Assembly: GCA_946617655.1 (NCBI GenBank)
Contig: CAMOKL010000001.1
Span: forward strand, 1 to 64,000
Reading direction: 5' to 3'
DNA: 64,000 nucleotides
From: Anaeroplasma sp902783745
GTDB taxonomy: Bacteria; Bacillota_I; Bacilli_A; Acholeplasmatales; Anaeroplasmataceae
Positions 35,132 through 44,245 of the stretch are shown in pieces. The notes below the pieces were generated by a model. The model was not told the origin of the DNA and did not search any database. It saw only the letters and a program-made list of their open reading frames with translations. Both the position numbers and the translations under genes were made by a program. Every line of letters begins with the position of its first letter. The stretch's first letter is position 1.

Positions 35132-36508
35132 TTACTTTATTTCTTTAATAAATGCTTTATAACCTAAATAAGCTTCATAAATATCAGCTTTTGATGTTAT
35201 TTCAGATGGTGCATGCATTGATAATACAGGTACACCTGCATCAATTACATTCATATTGTAATTACCCATAATATATGCGATAGTTCCGCCACCACCAACA
35301 TCTACTCTACCAAGTTCAGCTGTTTGATATGCAATGTTGTTGTCATCCATAATACGTCTTATTTTAGCCATGAATTCTGGCATTGCATCATTACAACCTG
35401 ACTTACCTCTTGCACCTGTATATTTATTAAAAGTTAAACCTTGTCCTAAATAAGAAGCATTCTTTGATTCGAATACACCTTTATATAATGGATCATAACC
35501 TGCAGATACATCACTTGATAGCATATATGTATTTTCTAAGCAATCGATAAGCTTTAAGTCATTATAGTTACCTTCTTGCATATAAATCATTCTTGCAACT
35601 AAATTAAAATACCATTTTGATTCAGCGCCTGTTGCACCAATAGAACCAACCTCTTCCTTATCAACTAGATAAACAGAAGAAGTTCTTTCTAAATCATTTG
35701 AATCTAGTAAAGCCATTAAAGAAGTATATGAACATACCTTATCATCTTGACCATATCCTAATACCATAGAACGATCTAAGCCTAAATCTCTTGTCTTACC
35801 TGCTGGTACAACTTCTAATTCAGCTGATATAAAATCTTCTTCTAAAGCGCCATATTTTTCTTTTAAAATACGTAAGATGTTAGCCTTAACTGTTGCTTTA
35901 TCGTCTTCCTTAAAAGTAATTCCGCCACCGATAATTAAGTCAAGGTCCTCACCTTCAACTGCCTTAGCTGCAGTCTTTGTTAATTTGTCAGCTGAAAGAT
36001 GGATTAATAAATCTGAAATACAAAAAACAGGATCATTTTCATCTTCACCGATATTTACTACCTCTAAAGAACCATCCTTCTTACAAATTACACCATGTAA
36101 AGCCATTGGTCTTGTAACCCATTGATACTTAATGATTCCACCATAATAATGAGTATCTAAATAACAAATGTCATTATCCTCATAAATTGGATTTTGTTTA
36201 ATATCAAGTCTAGGTGAATCAATATGTGCACCTAAAATATTAAGTCCTTTTGTAATTGGTTCCTTACCAATTATAAATGCAGCAAAGTTTTTGCCTTTGT
36301 TAGTAGCATAAACCTTATCTCCTGCCTTTAAAGTCTTAAATTCCTTGATATCCTTATAGCCATATTTCTTAGCTAAATTAACTGAAGAGATAACCATTTC
36401 TCTTTCAGTCTTTGATGCTGTAAGATAATCCTTATAGCCTTCTGAAAATTGCATACATAAAGTCATTTCATCTTTAGTATACTTTTCCCATGCATTTTTC
36501 TTATACAT
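35132..36508 (-). CDS. M18-family metallo-aminopeptidase (aspartyl aminopeptidase type)
   Basis: 458 residues, cytosolic. Removes N-terminal, often acidic, residues from peptides with two zinc ions. Visible signatures: LGAHIDSPRLDIK (first metal His/Asp), VDKEEVGSIGATGAES (catalytic Glu and metal ligand), SSDVSAGYDPLY and the C-terminal PVLSMHAPSEI with its metal His. Length and order fit the bacterial M18 group. GGAGG precedes the ATG at 36508. It is a single-gene unit, convergent with the PFL operon and divergent from rluB. Confidence 0.93.
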   Translation of the reverse strand: MYKKNAWEKYTKDEMTLCMQFSEGYKDYLTASKTEREMVISSVNLAKKYGYKDIKEFKTLKAGDKVYATNKGKNFAAFIIGKEPITKGLNILGAHIDSPRLDIKQNPIYEDNDICYLDTHYYGGIIKYQWVTRPMALHGVICKKDGSLEVVNIGEDENDPVFCISDLLIHLSADKLTKTAAKAVEGEDLDLIIGGGITFKEDDKATVKANILRILKEKYGALEEDFISAELEVVPAGKTRDLGLDRSMVLGYGQDDKVCSYTSLMALLDSNDLERTSSVYLVDKEEVGSIGATGAESKWYFNLVARMIYMQEGNYNDLKLIDCLENTYMLSSDVSAGYDPLYKGVFESKNASYLGQGLTFNKYTGARGKSGCNDAMPEFMAKIRRIMDDNNIAYQTAELGRVDVGGGGTIAYIMGNYNMNVIDAGVPVLSMHAPSEITSKADIYEAYLGYKAFIKEIK

Positions 36509-36607
36509 ATTAAATTACCTCCGTGACATATATTATAACATTTTATGTTTTTAAATAAACATAATAGTAAAAAAAATTATAAATTAATTTTAATTGATTT
36601 TATTATA

Positions 36608-36616
36608 TGGTATAAT
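36608..36616 (+). promoter_or_regulatory. Extended -10 promoter of rluB-cmk region
   Basis: TGGTATAAT at 36608-36616, 38 bp before the proposed GTG start. Confidence 0.6.
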
Positions 36617-36654
36617 AAGAGAAATTATTTGTAATTGATAGGTTGGTGATTGTC

Positions 36655-37386
36655 GTGGATGATAATAAAGAAAGATTACAAAAGGTTATGGCTCAGGGCG
36701 GAATTGCTTCAAGAAGAAAGTGTGAAGAGATTATAACTCAGGGCAGAGTAAAGGTTAATGGCGTTGTTGTTAACACATTAGGTACTAAGGTTTCAAAATC
36801 AGATGAAATTGAAGTTGATGGTAAGCCTTTATTTAAACAAGAATTAGTTTATTATGTTTTAAATAAGCCTACAGGATACTTAACTACAGTATCAGATAAG
36901 CTTGGTAGAAGAACAGTTATGGATTTATTAGAAAAACAAACTATTGAATCTGAAAGAATTTTCCCTGTAGGTAGATTAGATTATGATACTTCAGGAGTAC
37001 TTTTATTAACAAATGATGGTACGTTATCATATAAACTAACAAGAAGTGAAAAAGAAGTAGAAAAAATATATCAAGCAAGACTTGATGGTATTATCACACA
37101 AGAAGCTGTTGAAAGATTACTAAAAGGTGTCTTAATTGATGGTATTATGACTAAGAAGAGTCATGTTGAAGTTATTTCTTTTGATAGAAAGAATAAATCT
37201 ACTTTAATTAAACTTGGAATTACTGAAGGTAGAAATAGACAAGTAAGAAAAATGTGTGAGGCTGTAGGATTCCCTGTTAAGAAGCTTAAAAGAATTTCAT
37301 TTGGTGGAGTTACATTAGATGGATTAGGCGTTGGTGAATATAGAAAATTAAAGCCACATGAAATTAAAAAATTATATAGTCTATAG
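36655..37386 (+). CDS. rluB: RsuA/RluB-family 23S rRNA pseudouridine synthase
   Basis: About 243 residues. N-terminal S4 RNA-binding domain (ERLQKVMAQGGIASRRKCEEII, split at residue 25) and the catalytic GRLDYDTSG with D109, then TEGRNRQVRKMCEAVGFPV, all typical of RluB, which modifies a uridine in helix 90 of 23S rRNA. Three in-frame start codons lie close together (TTG 36643, GTG 36646, GTG 36655); only the last has the GGTTGGTGAT site at normal distance. It heads a run of core genes (cmk, S1, der, gpsA). Confidence 0.92.
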   Translation: MDDNKERLQKVMAQGGIASRRKCEEIITQGRVKVNGVVVNTLGTKVSKSDEIEVDGKPLFKQELVYYVLNKPTGYLTTVSDKLGRRTVMDLLEKQTIESERIFPVGRLDYDTSGVLLLTNDGTLSYKLTRSEKEVEKIYQARLDGIITQEAVERLLKGVLIDGIMTKKSHVEVISFDRKNKSTLIKLGITEGRNRQVRKMCEAVGFPVKKLKRISFGGVTLDGLGVGEYRKLKPHEIKKLYSL

Positions 37387-37456
37387 GCTTATAAGTAAGC
37401 AAATATATTTAAAAATATAACAAAATGTGTTAAAATTATAGAGTATGAGGTTTTAT

Positions 37457-38116
37457 ATGGATAATTTTGTTGTAGCAATAGATGGACCAGCTGGTTCTGG
37501 TAAATCATCTGTATCAAAAGAAATTGCTTCAAGACTAGGATTTACTCATATAGATACAGGTGCAATGTATAGAGCAGTTACATTATACGCACTAAGATTA
37601 GGTATCAATTTAGATGATGAAGCATCTTATTCATTTGTAAATGATTTAGATATTATTTATAAAGATGGTAAGACATATCTAAATGGAGAAGATGTATCTA
37701 AAGAGATAAGAAGTCAAGAAGTTACAAATCATGCATCCCTTCCTGCAAGAATTAATGCAGTAAGAGATAGAATGGTTTATTTCCAAAGAGAAAGCTTAAA
37801 AAATGGAAAAGTAATAATGGATGGTAGGGACATTGGTACTGTTGTTGCTCCAAATGCTAATTTAAAGGTGTTCTTAACTGCATCTCCTGAGGTTAGAGCA
37901 TTAAGAAGATGTAAAGAGAATGCTTTAAAGGGAATTGAGTCTAATTATGATATTATTTTAAAAGAAATAATAGAACGTGATAGAAAAGATTCAACAAGAA
38001 AGATAGCTCCATTAAAGCAAGCAAATGATGCTATTTTAGTTGACACAACTAATTTAGGTATAGAGGAAGTAATTAATAAAATTATAGAATTAATAAATGA
38101 GAGGTTAGGAAAATAA
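37457..38116 (+). CDS. cmk: Cytidylate kinase
   Basis: 219 residues. Phosphorylates CMP and dCMP. Walker A GPAGSGKSS (10-18), IDTGAMYRA, and MDGRDIGTVV with the LID-type RRCKENALKG follow the Cmk pattern. The ATG at 37457 follows ATGAGGTTTT; the ATG at 37445 is part of that ribosome site. It ends two bases before the S1 gene, as in the conserved cmk-rpsA(ypfD)-der-gpsA order. Confidence 0.95.
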   Translation: MDNFVVAIDGPAGSGKSSVSKEIASRLGFTHIDTGAMYRAVTLYALRLGINLDDEASYSFVNDLDIIYKDGKTYLNGEDVSKEIRSQEVTNHASLPARINAVRDRMVYFQRESLKNGKVIMDGRDIGTVVAPNANLKVFLTASPEVRALRRCKENALKGIESNYDIILKEIIERDRKDSTRKIAPLKQANDAILVDTTNLGIEEVINKIIELINERLGK

Positions 38117-38118
38117 TT

Positions 38119-39486
38119 ATGGGTTTTATGGATGAAGTAATGGCTAACTATAAGGATGCTCCAAAGGTTGGCGAAAAAGTAAAAGGTAAGGTTGTTTCAA
38201 TTGAAAATCAAAAGACAATTAAATTAGATATTGGATGCTTTACTGAAGGTACAATGCATTTAGAATATTTTACAAAGGATCCAAATGTTGAATCTTTTGA
38301 AGGATTAGTAAATGTTGGTGATGAAATCGAATGTGAAGTTGCAAAAGTAGATGAGCAACATTCATTAATTTTATTATCTAGACAAGATGAATTAAAATTA
38401 GAAGCATTTAATGAAATTAAAGAAGCATTAGCTGAAGGTAAGACTATTGAGGCTTGTGTTACTAAGGATGTTAATAATAGAGGATATATTTTAACTTACA
38501 AGGGTATTTCATTATTTATGCCAAAGAGTCAATCACCTAAAGATGTTAAGCTTAAGTCTAATATCAATGTTTTAGTATTAGATGTTGATAATGAAAAGAT
38601 GAAAGCTGTTGTATCAGCTAAGGCTATTCAACATCTAGAATATTTAAAGAAGAAAGAAGAAGCTTTAGAAGGTATTAACGTTGGTGATACATTAAATGGT
38701 GTAGTTACTAAGGTTGAAAACTATGCTGCATTCGTTAAGTGTGGTGATGTTTCTGGTATGATTAAGGCTAAGGACGTTGCACATGAATTCGTTGACGTAC
38801 AAAAGGTGTTAAAAGTTGGTGATGAAGTATCTGTTAAGGTATTATCAAAGGAAAATGGTAAATTATTATTCTCTAGAAAAGCTTTAATTGATTCTCCATA
38901 TCAAGCATTTGCTAAAGCACATAATGTTGGTGATAAGGTTAAAGGTAAGGTTTCTAATAAATTAGCATTTGGTCTATTATTAGAATTAGCACCAAATCTA
39001 AAGGGCTTATTACATAGAAGTGAATATTCTTATAATCCAAATGATAATTTAGCATCAAGAGTAATTATTGGTGATGAATTAGAAGTTGTTATCCTTTCTA
39101 TGGATGAAAAGGATGAAAAGATTAACTTATCTATTAAAGCATTAATGGATAATCCTTGGGAAAGAGTTGAAGCTCAAGTAGGAGATATCGTTAAGGCTAA
39201 GGTTATTGGAACTAATAAGGGTGGAGTTGAAGTTGCAACTGAATTAGGTGTTGATGGCTTCATTCCAAAGTCAGAAGCTTTATCATATGATGATAGAAAC
39301 AAAGAAGTAAGTGCATTCTTTGCTAAGGATGATGAAGTTGAAGCTAAAATCATTGAAATTGATCCAAAACAATGGAGAATGGTTTTATCAATTAGAAAAA
39401 TAAATGAAGATAAGGCTAGAGCTGATTTAGAAAAATATAATGATTCTGAAGAAGTTTCTACAAATATCGGAGATAAATTAAAGTAA
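38119..39486 (+). CDS. rpsA: S1-domain RNA-binding protein (YpfD/RpsA homologue)
   Basis: 455 residues with about five S1 (OB-fold) repeats at roughly 17-90, 105-175, 190-255, 270-340 and 355-425, each with a VGDxxxGxV opening and ending in SxKA or SRK. In Bacillota this short S1 protein replaces or resembles ribosomal protein S1 and sits between cmk and der, as here. A role in translation of structured or weak-SD mRNAs is plausible, but its need is variable in this phylum. The ATG at 38119 directly follows the cmk stop, so the genes are coupled. Confidence 0.9.
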   Translation: MGFMDEVMANYKDAPKVGEKVKGKVVSIENQKTIKLDIGCFTEGTMHLEYFTKDPNVESFEGLVNVGDEIECEVAKVDEQHSLILLSRQDELKLEAFNEIKEALAEGKTIEACVTKDVNNRGYILTYKGISLFMPKSQSPKDVKLKSNINVLVLDVDNEKMKAVVSAKAIQHLEYLKKKEEALEGINVGDTLNGVVTKVENYAAFVKCGDVSGMIKAKDVAHEFVDVQKVLKVGDEVSVKVLSKENGKLLFSRKALIDSPYQAFAKAHNVGDKVKGKVSNKLAFGLLLELAPNLKGLLHRSEYSYNPNDNLASRVIIGDELEVVILSMDEKDEKINLSIKALMDNPWERVEAQVGDIVKAKVIGTNKGGVEVATELGVDGFIPKSEALSYDDRNKEVSAFFAKDDEVEAKIIEIDPKQWRMVLSIRKINEDKARADLEKYNDSEEVSTNIGDKLK

Positions 39487-39511
39487 AAAATTAATAAATG
39501 GTGGTGGTAAT

Positions 39512-40819
39512 ATGTTACCTAAGGTAGCAATAGTAGGTAGACCTAATGTTGGTAAGTCAACATTGTTCAACCGTATCATAGGTGAAAGATTATCCATTAC
39601 AGATGATCAGCCAGGTGTTACAAGAGATAGAATTTACTCTAAGGCATCTTGGTTAACAAAGGAATTCTTTTTGATTGACACAGGGGGCATTGAGCTTAGT
39701 GATGCTCCCTTTTTAACAGAAATTAAAGCCCAGGCAGAAATTGCTATGGAAGAAGCAGATGTTATTGTGTTTGTTGTTGATTGTCGTAATGGACTAACAT
39801 CTGATGATTCATATATAGCAAAATTATTATATAAAACTAATAAGCCTGTAATTGTAGCAGTTAATAAAGTTGATGATGAACAATTTAGAGAATCTCAATA
39901 TGAATTCTATTCATTAGGATTTGGAGATCCTATAATTATTTCATCAGGTCATGGTGTTGGTATTGGTAATTTATTAGACAAAATTATATCTTTATTACCA
40001 ACTAAAAAGGATGAAGAAGTTGATGATTCAATTAAATTTGCAATTATTGGTCGTCCTAATGTTGGAAAGTCTTCACTTACAAATACAATTTTAAATGAAG
40101 AAAGAGATATTGTATCTAATATTGAAGGTACAACACGTGATACAATTGATACAAAATTCCAAAGAGATGGAAAGAAATATACAGTTATTGATACAGCAGG
40201 TTTAAAAAAACGTGGTAAAATCTACGAAAATCTTGATAAATATGCTGCAATAAGAACTGTTGATGCAATACTTCGTGCAGATGTTGTGGTTTTAATGATT
40301 GATGCAGGAGTAGGTATTATTGATCAGGATTTACATGTAGGACAATATATTAGTGAATATAATAAACCATGTATTATTGTTGTAAATAAATGGGATATTG
40401 TTCCTGATAAGGATTCTAAGACAATGAAGAAATGGGAAGATGATGTTCGTGCACATTTTAAGTATTTAGATTTTGCACCAATTGTATTCTTATCTGCATT
40501 AGATAATAAGAGAGTACAAACTCTTTTCCCAGCAATAGATGAAGCATATATTGCATATCATACAAGAATTAAGACAGCAACATTAAATGATGTTGTACTT
40601 GATGCATATCAAATGTTCCCACCATCAATTTTTAACGGTGGTAAAATCAAAATTTATTATGCATCTCAAGTTGGTGTTGAACCACCTACATTTACATTCT
40701 TTGTAAATGATCCTCAATTCTTACACTTTTCATATTATAGATATTTAGAAAATCAGTTGCGTAAAAATTTTGATTTCTACGCAACCCCAATTAAATTAGA
40801 GTTCAGAAAGAGAGACTAG
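39512..40819 (+). CDS. der: Double-domain ribosome assembly GTPase Der/EngA
   Basis: 435 residues with two tandem GTPase domains and a KH-like end. First domain: GRPNVGKST (9-17), DTGGIEL, NKVD. Second domain: GRPNVGKSS (about 177-185), DTAGLKKRGK, NKWD. The C-terminus NQLRKNFDFYATPIKLEFRK is the KH-like domain signature. Functions in 50S subunit assembly. GGTGGTGGT precedes the ATG. It lies four bases before gpsA. Confidence 0.97.
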   Translation: MLPKVAIVGRPNVGKSTLFNRIIGERLSITDDQPGVTRDRIYSKASWLTKEFFLIDTGGIELSDAPFLTEIKAQAEIAMEEADVIVFVVDCRNGLTSDDSYIAKLLYKTNKPVIVAVNKVDDEQFRESQYEFYSLGFGDPIIISSGHGVGIGNLLDKIISLLPTKKDEEVDDSIKFAIIGRPNVGKSSLTNTILNEERDIVSNIEGTTRDTIDTKFQRDGKKYTVIDTAGLKKRGKIYENLDKYAAIRTVDAILRADVVVLMIDAGVGIIDQDLHVGQYISEYNKPCIIVVNKWDIVPDKDSKTMKKWEDDVRAHFKYLDFAPIVFLSALDNKRVQTLFPAIDEAYIAYHTRIKTATLNDVVLDAYQMFPPSIFNGGKIKIYYASQVGVEPPTFTFFVNDPQFLHFSYYRYLENQLRKNFDFYATPIKLEFRKRD

Positions 40820-40823
40820 TATT

Positions 40824-41825
40824 ATGAATGTTTCAATTTTAGGTGGAGGTTCTTGGGGTACTACTTTAGCTCAAGTTCTAACAGATAATGGAAATAATGT
40901 GTTGATTAGAGATATTAATAAGGATTTTATTAATAAAATTAATAATAATCATTTACATCCATTCTTTGATTTAATAATTCCAGAATCAATTAAAGCAACT
41001 GATTCTTTAGAAGAAACACTTGATTTCAGTGATGTTATAGTTTTATGTGTACCAACAAAGGTAACAAGAAGTGTTTTAAATGAATGTAATAAGTTAATTA
41101 AAACACCAAAACTATTTATTAATGTTTCAAAAGGAATTGAACCATCTACATCAAAAAGAGTATCTGAAATTGTTGATGAAGAAATTTCAGAAAAAAATAG
41201 AAGTGGATATGTTGTATTATCAGGTCCATCTCATGCAGAAGAGGTAATTTTAAGAAAAGTTACATCATTAGTTGCTGCATCAAGTGAGGAGTCTAAAGCA
41301 AAATTTGTTCAAGAATTATTCAACAATGAAAAATACCTAAGAGTTTATACATCAGATGATGTTATTGGTGTTGAAACAGGTGGAGCTATGAAGAATGCAA
41401 TTGCAATTGTATCAGGTGTTGCATCTGGTATGGGCTTAGGTGAAAACGCAAGAGCATTCCTTATTACAAGAGGTATTAAGGAAATAGTTTCAATTGTTGT
41501 TGCATTAGGAGGTAAGATGGAAACTGCATATGGTCTTGCAGGTATTGGTGATTTAATTGTTACAGCATCATCAATGAACTCAAGAAATTTCCAATGTGGT
41601 CTAAATTTAGGTAAGGGTATGAATGTTGAAGAAGCTATTCATGCAGTTACTCAAAATGTTGAAGGTATTCGTGCTATTGAAGCTGGATATGAAATTGGTA
41701 AAAAATACAATGTAGAACTTCCTATCATTAATGCAGCATACCAAGTTGTTAATGGTAGTAATAATGCAAAAGAAGCATTACATAATTTATTATCAAGAAG
41801 CTTAAAGAGCGAAAAATATTGGTAA
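40824..41825 (+). CDS. gpsA: NAD(P)+-dependent glycerol-3-phosphate dehydrogenase
   Basis: 333 residues. Reduces dihydroxyacetone phosphate to sn-glycerol-3-phosphate for phospholipid synthesis. N-terminal GGGSWGTTLAQVL, then NVSKGIE, LSGPSHAEEV, and GVETGGAMKNAIAI with AGIGDLIVTASS, all typical of GpsA. It closes the cmk-S1-der-gpsA run and is followed by a terminator. Confidence 0.96.
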   Translation: MNVSILGGGSWGTTLAQVLTDNGNNVLIRDINKDFINKINNNHLHPFFDLIIPESIKATDSLEETLDFSDVIVLCVPTKVTRSVLNECNKLIKTPKLFINVSKGIEPSTSKRVSEIVDEEISEKNRSGYVVLSGPSHAEEVILRKVTSLVAASSEESKAKFVQELFNNEKYLRVYTSDDVIGVETGGAMKNAIAIVSGVASGMGLGENARAFLITRGIKEIVSIVVALGGKMETAYGLAGIGDLIVTASSMNSRNFQCGLNLGKGMNVEEAIHAVTQNVEGIRAIEAGYEIGKKYNVELPIINAAYQVVNGSNNAKEALHNLLSRSLKSEKYW

Positions 41826-41829
41826 TATT

Positions 41830-41855
41830 AAGGCAACTTTTATGTTGCCTTTTAA
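41830..41855 (+). terminator. Terminator after gpsA
   Basis: An 8-bp perfect stem AAGGCAAC/GTTGCCTT (41830-41837, 41844-41851) and TTTTAA tail. Confidence 0.82.
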
Positions 41856-41892
41856 TAATTAGTTTAAAATTGAATTAATTTTATAAAATTTA

Positions 41893-41921
41893 TTTACATT
41901 AATAAATTGTTGTGTTATCAT
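41893..41921 (+). promoter_or_regulatory. Promoter of the lysine operon
   Basis: TTTACA (41893-41898), 17-bp spacer, TATCAT (41916-41921) with extended TGT; start near 41928, just before the riboswitch. Confidence 0.7.
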
Positions 41922-41932
41922 TAATGTATCTA

Positions 41933-42095
41933 AATAAGTTAGAGGTAGCAGTGCAAATGAGTAACATGTGGATGAGACATCATATGAAGCATGTGAAAGG
42001 TAATCACTGCCGAATAGCAATGGAGGTATTCATTGTCTATGGGGATATAAGAAATACTTATATCACTCCTTCTAAAAGAAGAGGCGCTAATTATT
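41933..42095 (+). promoter_or_regulatory. Lysine riboswitch (L-box) aptamer
   Basis: Conserved blocks appear in L-box order: GTTAGAGGTAGCA (from 41938), AATGAGTAAC (about 41956), GTGAAAGGTAATCACTGCCGAA (split at 41994 and 42005) and AGAGGCGC (42080-42087). P1 pairs 41933-41942 with 42087-42095 with one bulged G; a clear arm pairs GATATAAG (42044-42051) with CTTATATC (42057-42064). It precedes lysA, matching lysine-controlled DAP/lysine synthesis. A 62-codon open frame across it is not a gene. Confidence 0.88.
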
Positions 42096-42133
42096 TTTAA
42101 TCAGTTTTGGAATGTTTTTAATGATAATTTTAT

Positions 42134-42155
42134 GACGCCTATGGCGTCTTTTTTT
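42134..42155 (+). terminator. Riboswitch-controlled terminator before lysA
   Basis: Stem GACGCC (42134-42139) / GGCGTC (42143-42148) with a seven-T run. The aptamer end AGGCG (42083-42087) can pair with CGCCT (42136-42140) as antiterminator, so lysine binding would favour termination. Confidence 0.85.
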
Positions 42156-42189
42156 ATTTAGATAAATTTAATAATAAGGAAGGGATTAA

Positions 42190-43425
42190 ATGAAAATTGC
42201 AGGTGTTGATGTAGCTTCTTTAAAGGAGCAATATGGTACTCCATTATATATTTATGATGTAAATCATATCAAAAATATAATGAGTCTATATAAGAATAAT
42301 TTTAAATCTGATATGTTTGAAACTGAGGTTGAATTTGCGTCTAAAGCATTCAACTGTAAGGAAATGATTAGAGTAGTTAAGGAAATGGGATTATCTTTAG
42401 ATGTTGTATCTTTAGGTGAATTATATACTGCTATAAAGGTAGGATTTGATTCAAAACACATTTTCTTCCATGGTAATAATAAATCAGTTGAAGAAATCAA
42501 TTATGCCCTAGATAACAATATTGGTACTATTGTTGTTGATAATTTAGCTGAATTAGAATTATTAAATGAAATTTCAAAAGAAAAGAATAAGGTTGCAAAT
42601 ATAATCATAAGAATGAATGTTGGTGTTTCAGCACACACACATAAATTTATCGTAACAGCTCATGTAGATTCAAAGTTTGGTGTATTATATGGTTCAGATG
42701 ATTATAAGGAAATGAAGAAGATAATTGATAATTCTAAAAATATCAATTTCTTAGGATTCCATTCACATATTGGTTCTCAAATCTTTGATCTAAATGCATT
42801 TACTGCATCAATTGATAAATTATTTGAAATGGCTAAAGATTTTAATTATCCTTTAGTTATGAATATTGGTGGTGGTTATGGTGTACATTATACAGATGAA
42901 GATGCACCTATTCCATTTGATGTAGTATCTAAGACATTAGTTAAAACAGCTGAGGATGCAATTAAAAGAACTGGTATAAAGATTAAAAAGCTAGCTATTG
43001 AACCAGGTAGATCAATTGTTGGTGAAGCTGGATATACTCTTTATACAATTGGATTTACAAAGAAAACTCCAAATAAGGAATATTATTTTATTGATGGTGG
43101 TATGACTGATAATATCCGTCCTGCCTTATATCAAGCAAAATATGATGCTGATATTATTGGTAAAGAAGATATGCCAAAAAATCACAAGGTTACTATTGCA
43201 GGTAAGTGTTGTGAATCAGGAGATTTAATTATTGAAGATATTAATCTACCTGAAGCAAAAAGAGGTGATTTATTAATCACTTACACAACAGGTGCATATG
43301 GATATTCAATGAGTTCTAATTACAATAAGGCATTAACTCCTGCAGTTGTATTTGTTGAAGATGGCAAATCTAGAATTGCAATTAAGAGAATGACATTAGA
43401 TGAGCTTATTGAAAGAGAAGTATAA
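42190..43425 (+). CDS. lysA: Diaminopimelate decarboxylase
   Basis: 411 residues, PLP enzyme of fold type III. Converts meso-diaminopimelate to lysine. The PLP lysine lies in EFASKAF (K52), followed by FHGNNKS, HSHIGSQI, NIGGGYGVHY, EPGRSIV and CCESGD near the C-terminal active site. AAGGAAGGGATT precedes the ATG. It is the first gene of lysA-dapF-dapA-dapB, under the lysine riboswitch, and overlaps dapF by one base. Confidence 0.96.
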   Translation: MKIAGVDVASLKEQYGTPLYIYDVNHIKNIMSLYKNNFKSDMFETEVEFASKAFNCKEMIRVVKEMGLSLDVVSLGELYTAIKVGFDSKHIFFHGNNKSVEEINYALDNNIGTIVVDNLAELELLNEISKEKNKVANIIIRMNVGVSAHTHKFIVTAHVDSKFGVLYGSDDYKEMKKIIDNSKNINFLGFHSHIGSQIFDLNAFTASIDKLFEMAKDFNYPLVMNIGGGYGVHYTDEDAPIPFDVVSKTLVKTAEDAIKRTGIKIKKLAIEPGRSIVGEAGYTLYTIGFTKKTPNKEYYFIDGGMTDNIRPALYQAKYDADIIGKEDMPKNHKVTIAGKCCESGDLIIEDINLPEAKRGDLLITYTTGAYGYSMSSNYNKALTPAVVFVEDGKSRIAIKRMTLDELIEREV

Positions 43426-44240
43426 TGCATCTAATTAAAATGCATTCATTAGGCACTGATTATATATTAACTAAATATGATCCAAGTATTAATTATCAAG
43501 AAGCATCAAAAAGAATTTTAGATAGAGTATTTGGAGTTGGTGCTAAAGCTTTAATTGTAGTAAAAGATATTCCATTAGAAATGAAAATCTATGATTCATA
43601 TGGAAAGCTCATCACATTTGATTCAAATGCATTGATGTGTTTTAGTAAATATGTATTTGAACAAAAAATAATAAAATCACATAGGTTTGAAGTTTTAACA
43701 GGAAAAGGTAAGGTCGAACTTGAAATTACAGGTGAAGTACCTTTCACATGTAATATAAATATAGGTAAGCCATTATTTAATAACAAAATGCTTTTTATAA
43801 CTGATTCAATTGAATCATTTGGAAGAGAAATTGTAATTAACAATACCTATATAACAACTTATTCATTATATGTAGGTGAACCACATATGGTTATATTTAC
43901 TGATGTAATGAATTCAAAACTACAAGATATAGCAGATTTATTATCTAGCTATAAAATATTTAATAAAAAAATAAATGTATCATATGCTTACTTGAAGGAA
44001 AAAGGTAAATTTATGGTAAGAACATATGATAAAGAAAATGGATTTATTCATGCATCAGCACAAGGATGTAGTGCTGTTGCAGTAGCAGCCAAAAGACTAG
44101 GATACATTAAAAACAAATGTCAATGTATTTTAGATTATGGTAATATTGATGTAACAATAGATAAAAAGGATAATGTATTTGTTTTGGGTAGTGCAACAGA
44201 TATATTTGAATTAGAATACAATTATAATAAGGAGGATTAA
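43425..44240 (+). CDS. dapF: Diaminopimelate epimerase, diverged
   Basis: 271 residues. Interconverts LL- and meso-diaminopimelate with two cysteines. Both cysteines are present but their motifs are altered: the first reads SNALMC (C72) in place of GNGxRC, the second SAQGCSAVA (C215) in place of ETxACGTGA, and the ERGxGE block reads ENGFIHA. The length and the double-domain pattern, with position between lysA and dapA, support DapF. Activity is likely but the divergence makes a related PhzF/DapF-fold function possible. It starts by a one-base overlap with lysA (TAATG). Confidence 0.82.
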   Translation: MHLIKMHSLGTDYILTKYDPSINYQEASKRILDRVFGVGAKALIVVKDIPLEMKIYDSYGKLITFDSNALMCFSKYVFEQKIIKSHRFEVLTGKGKVELEITGEVPFTCNINIGKPLFNNKMLFITDSIESFGREIVINNTYITTYSLYVGEPHMVIFTDVMNSKLQDIADLLSSYKIFNKKINVSYAYLKEKGKFMVRTYDKENGFIHASAQGCSAVAVAAKRLGYIKNKCQCILDYGNIDVTIDKKDNVFVLGSATDIFELEYNYNKED

Positions 44241-44245
44241 TTATC

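Noticed and set aside
41912..42100. 62-codon open frame before lysA
   Set aside because: It lies across the lysine riboswitch; its codons follow RNA motifs and it has no ribosome site.
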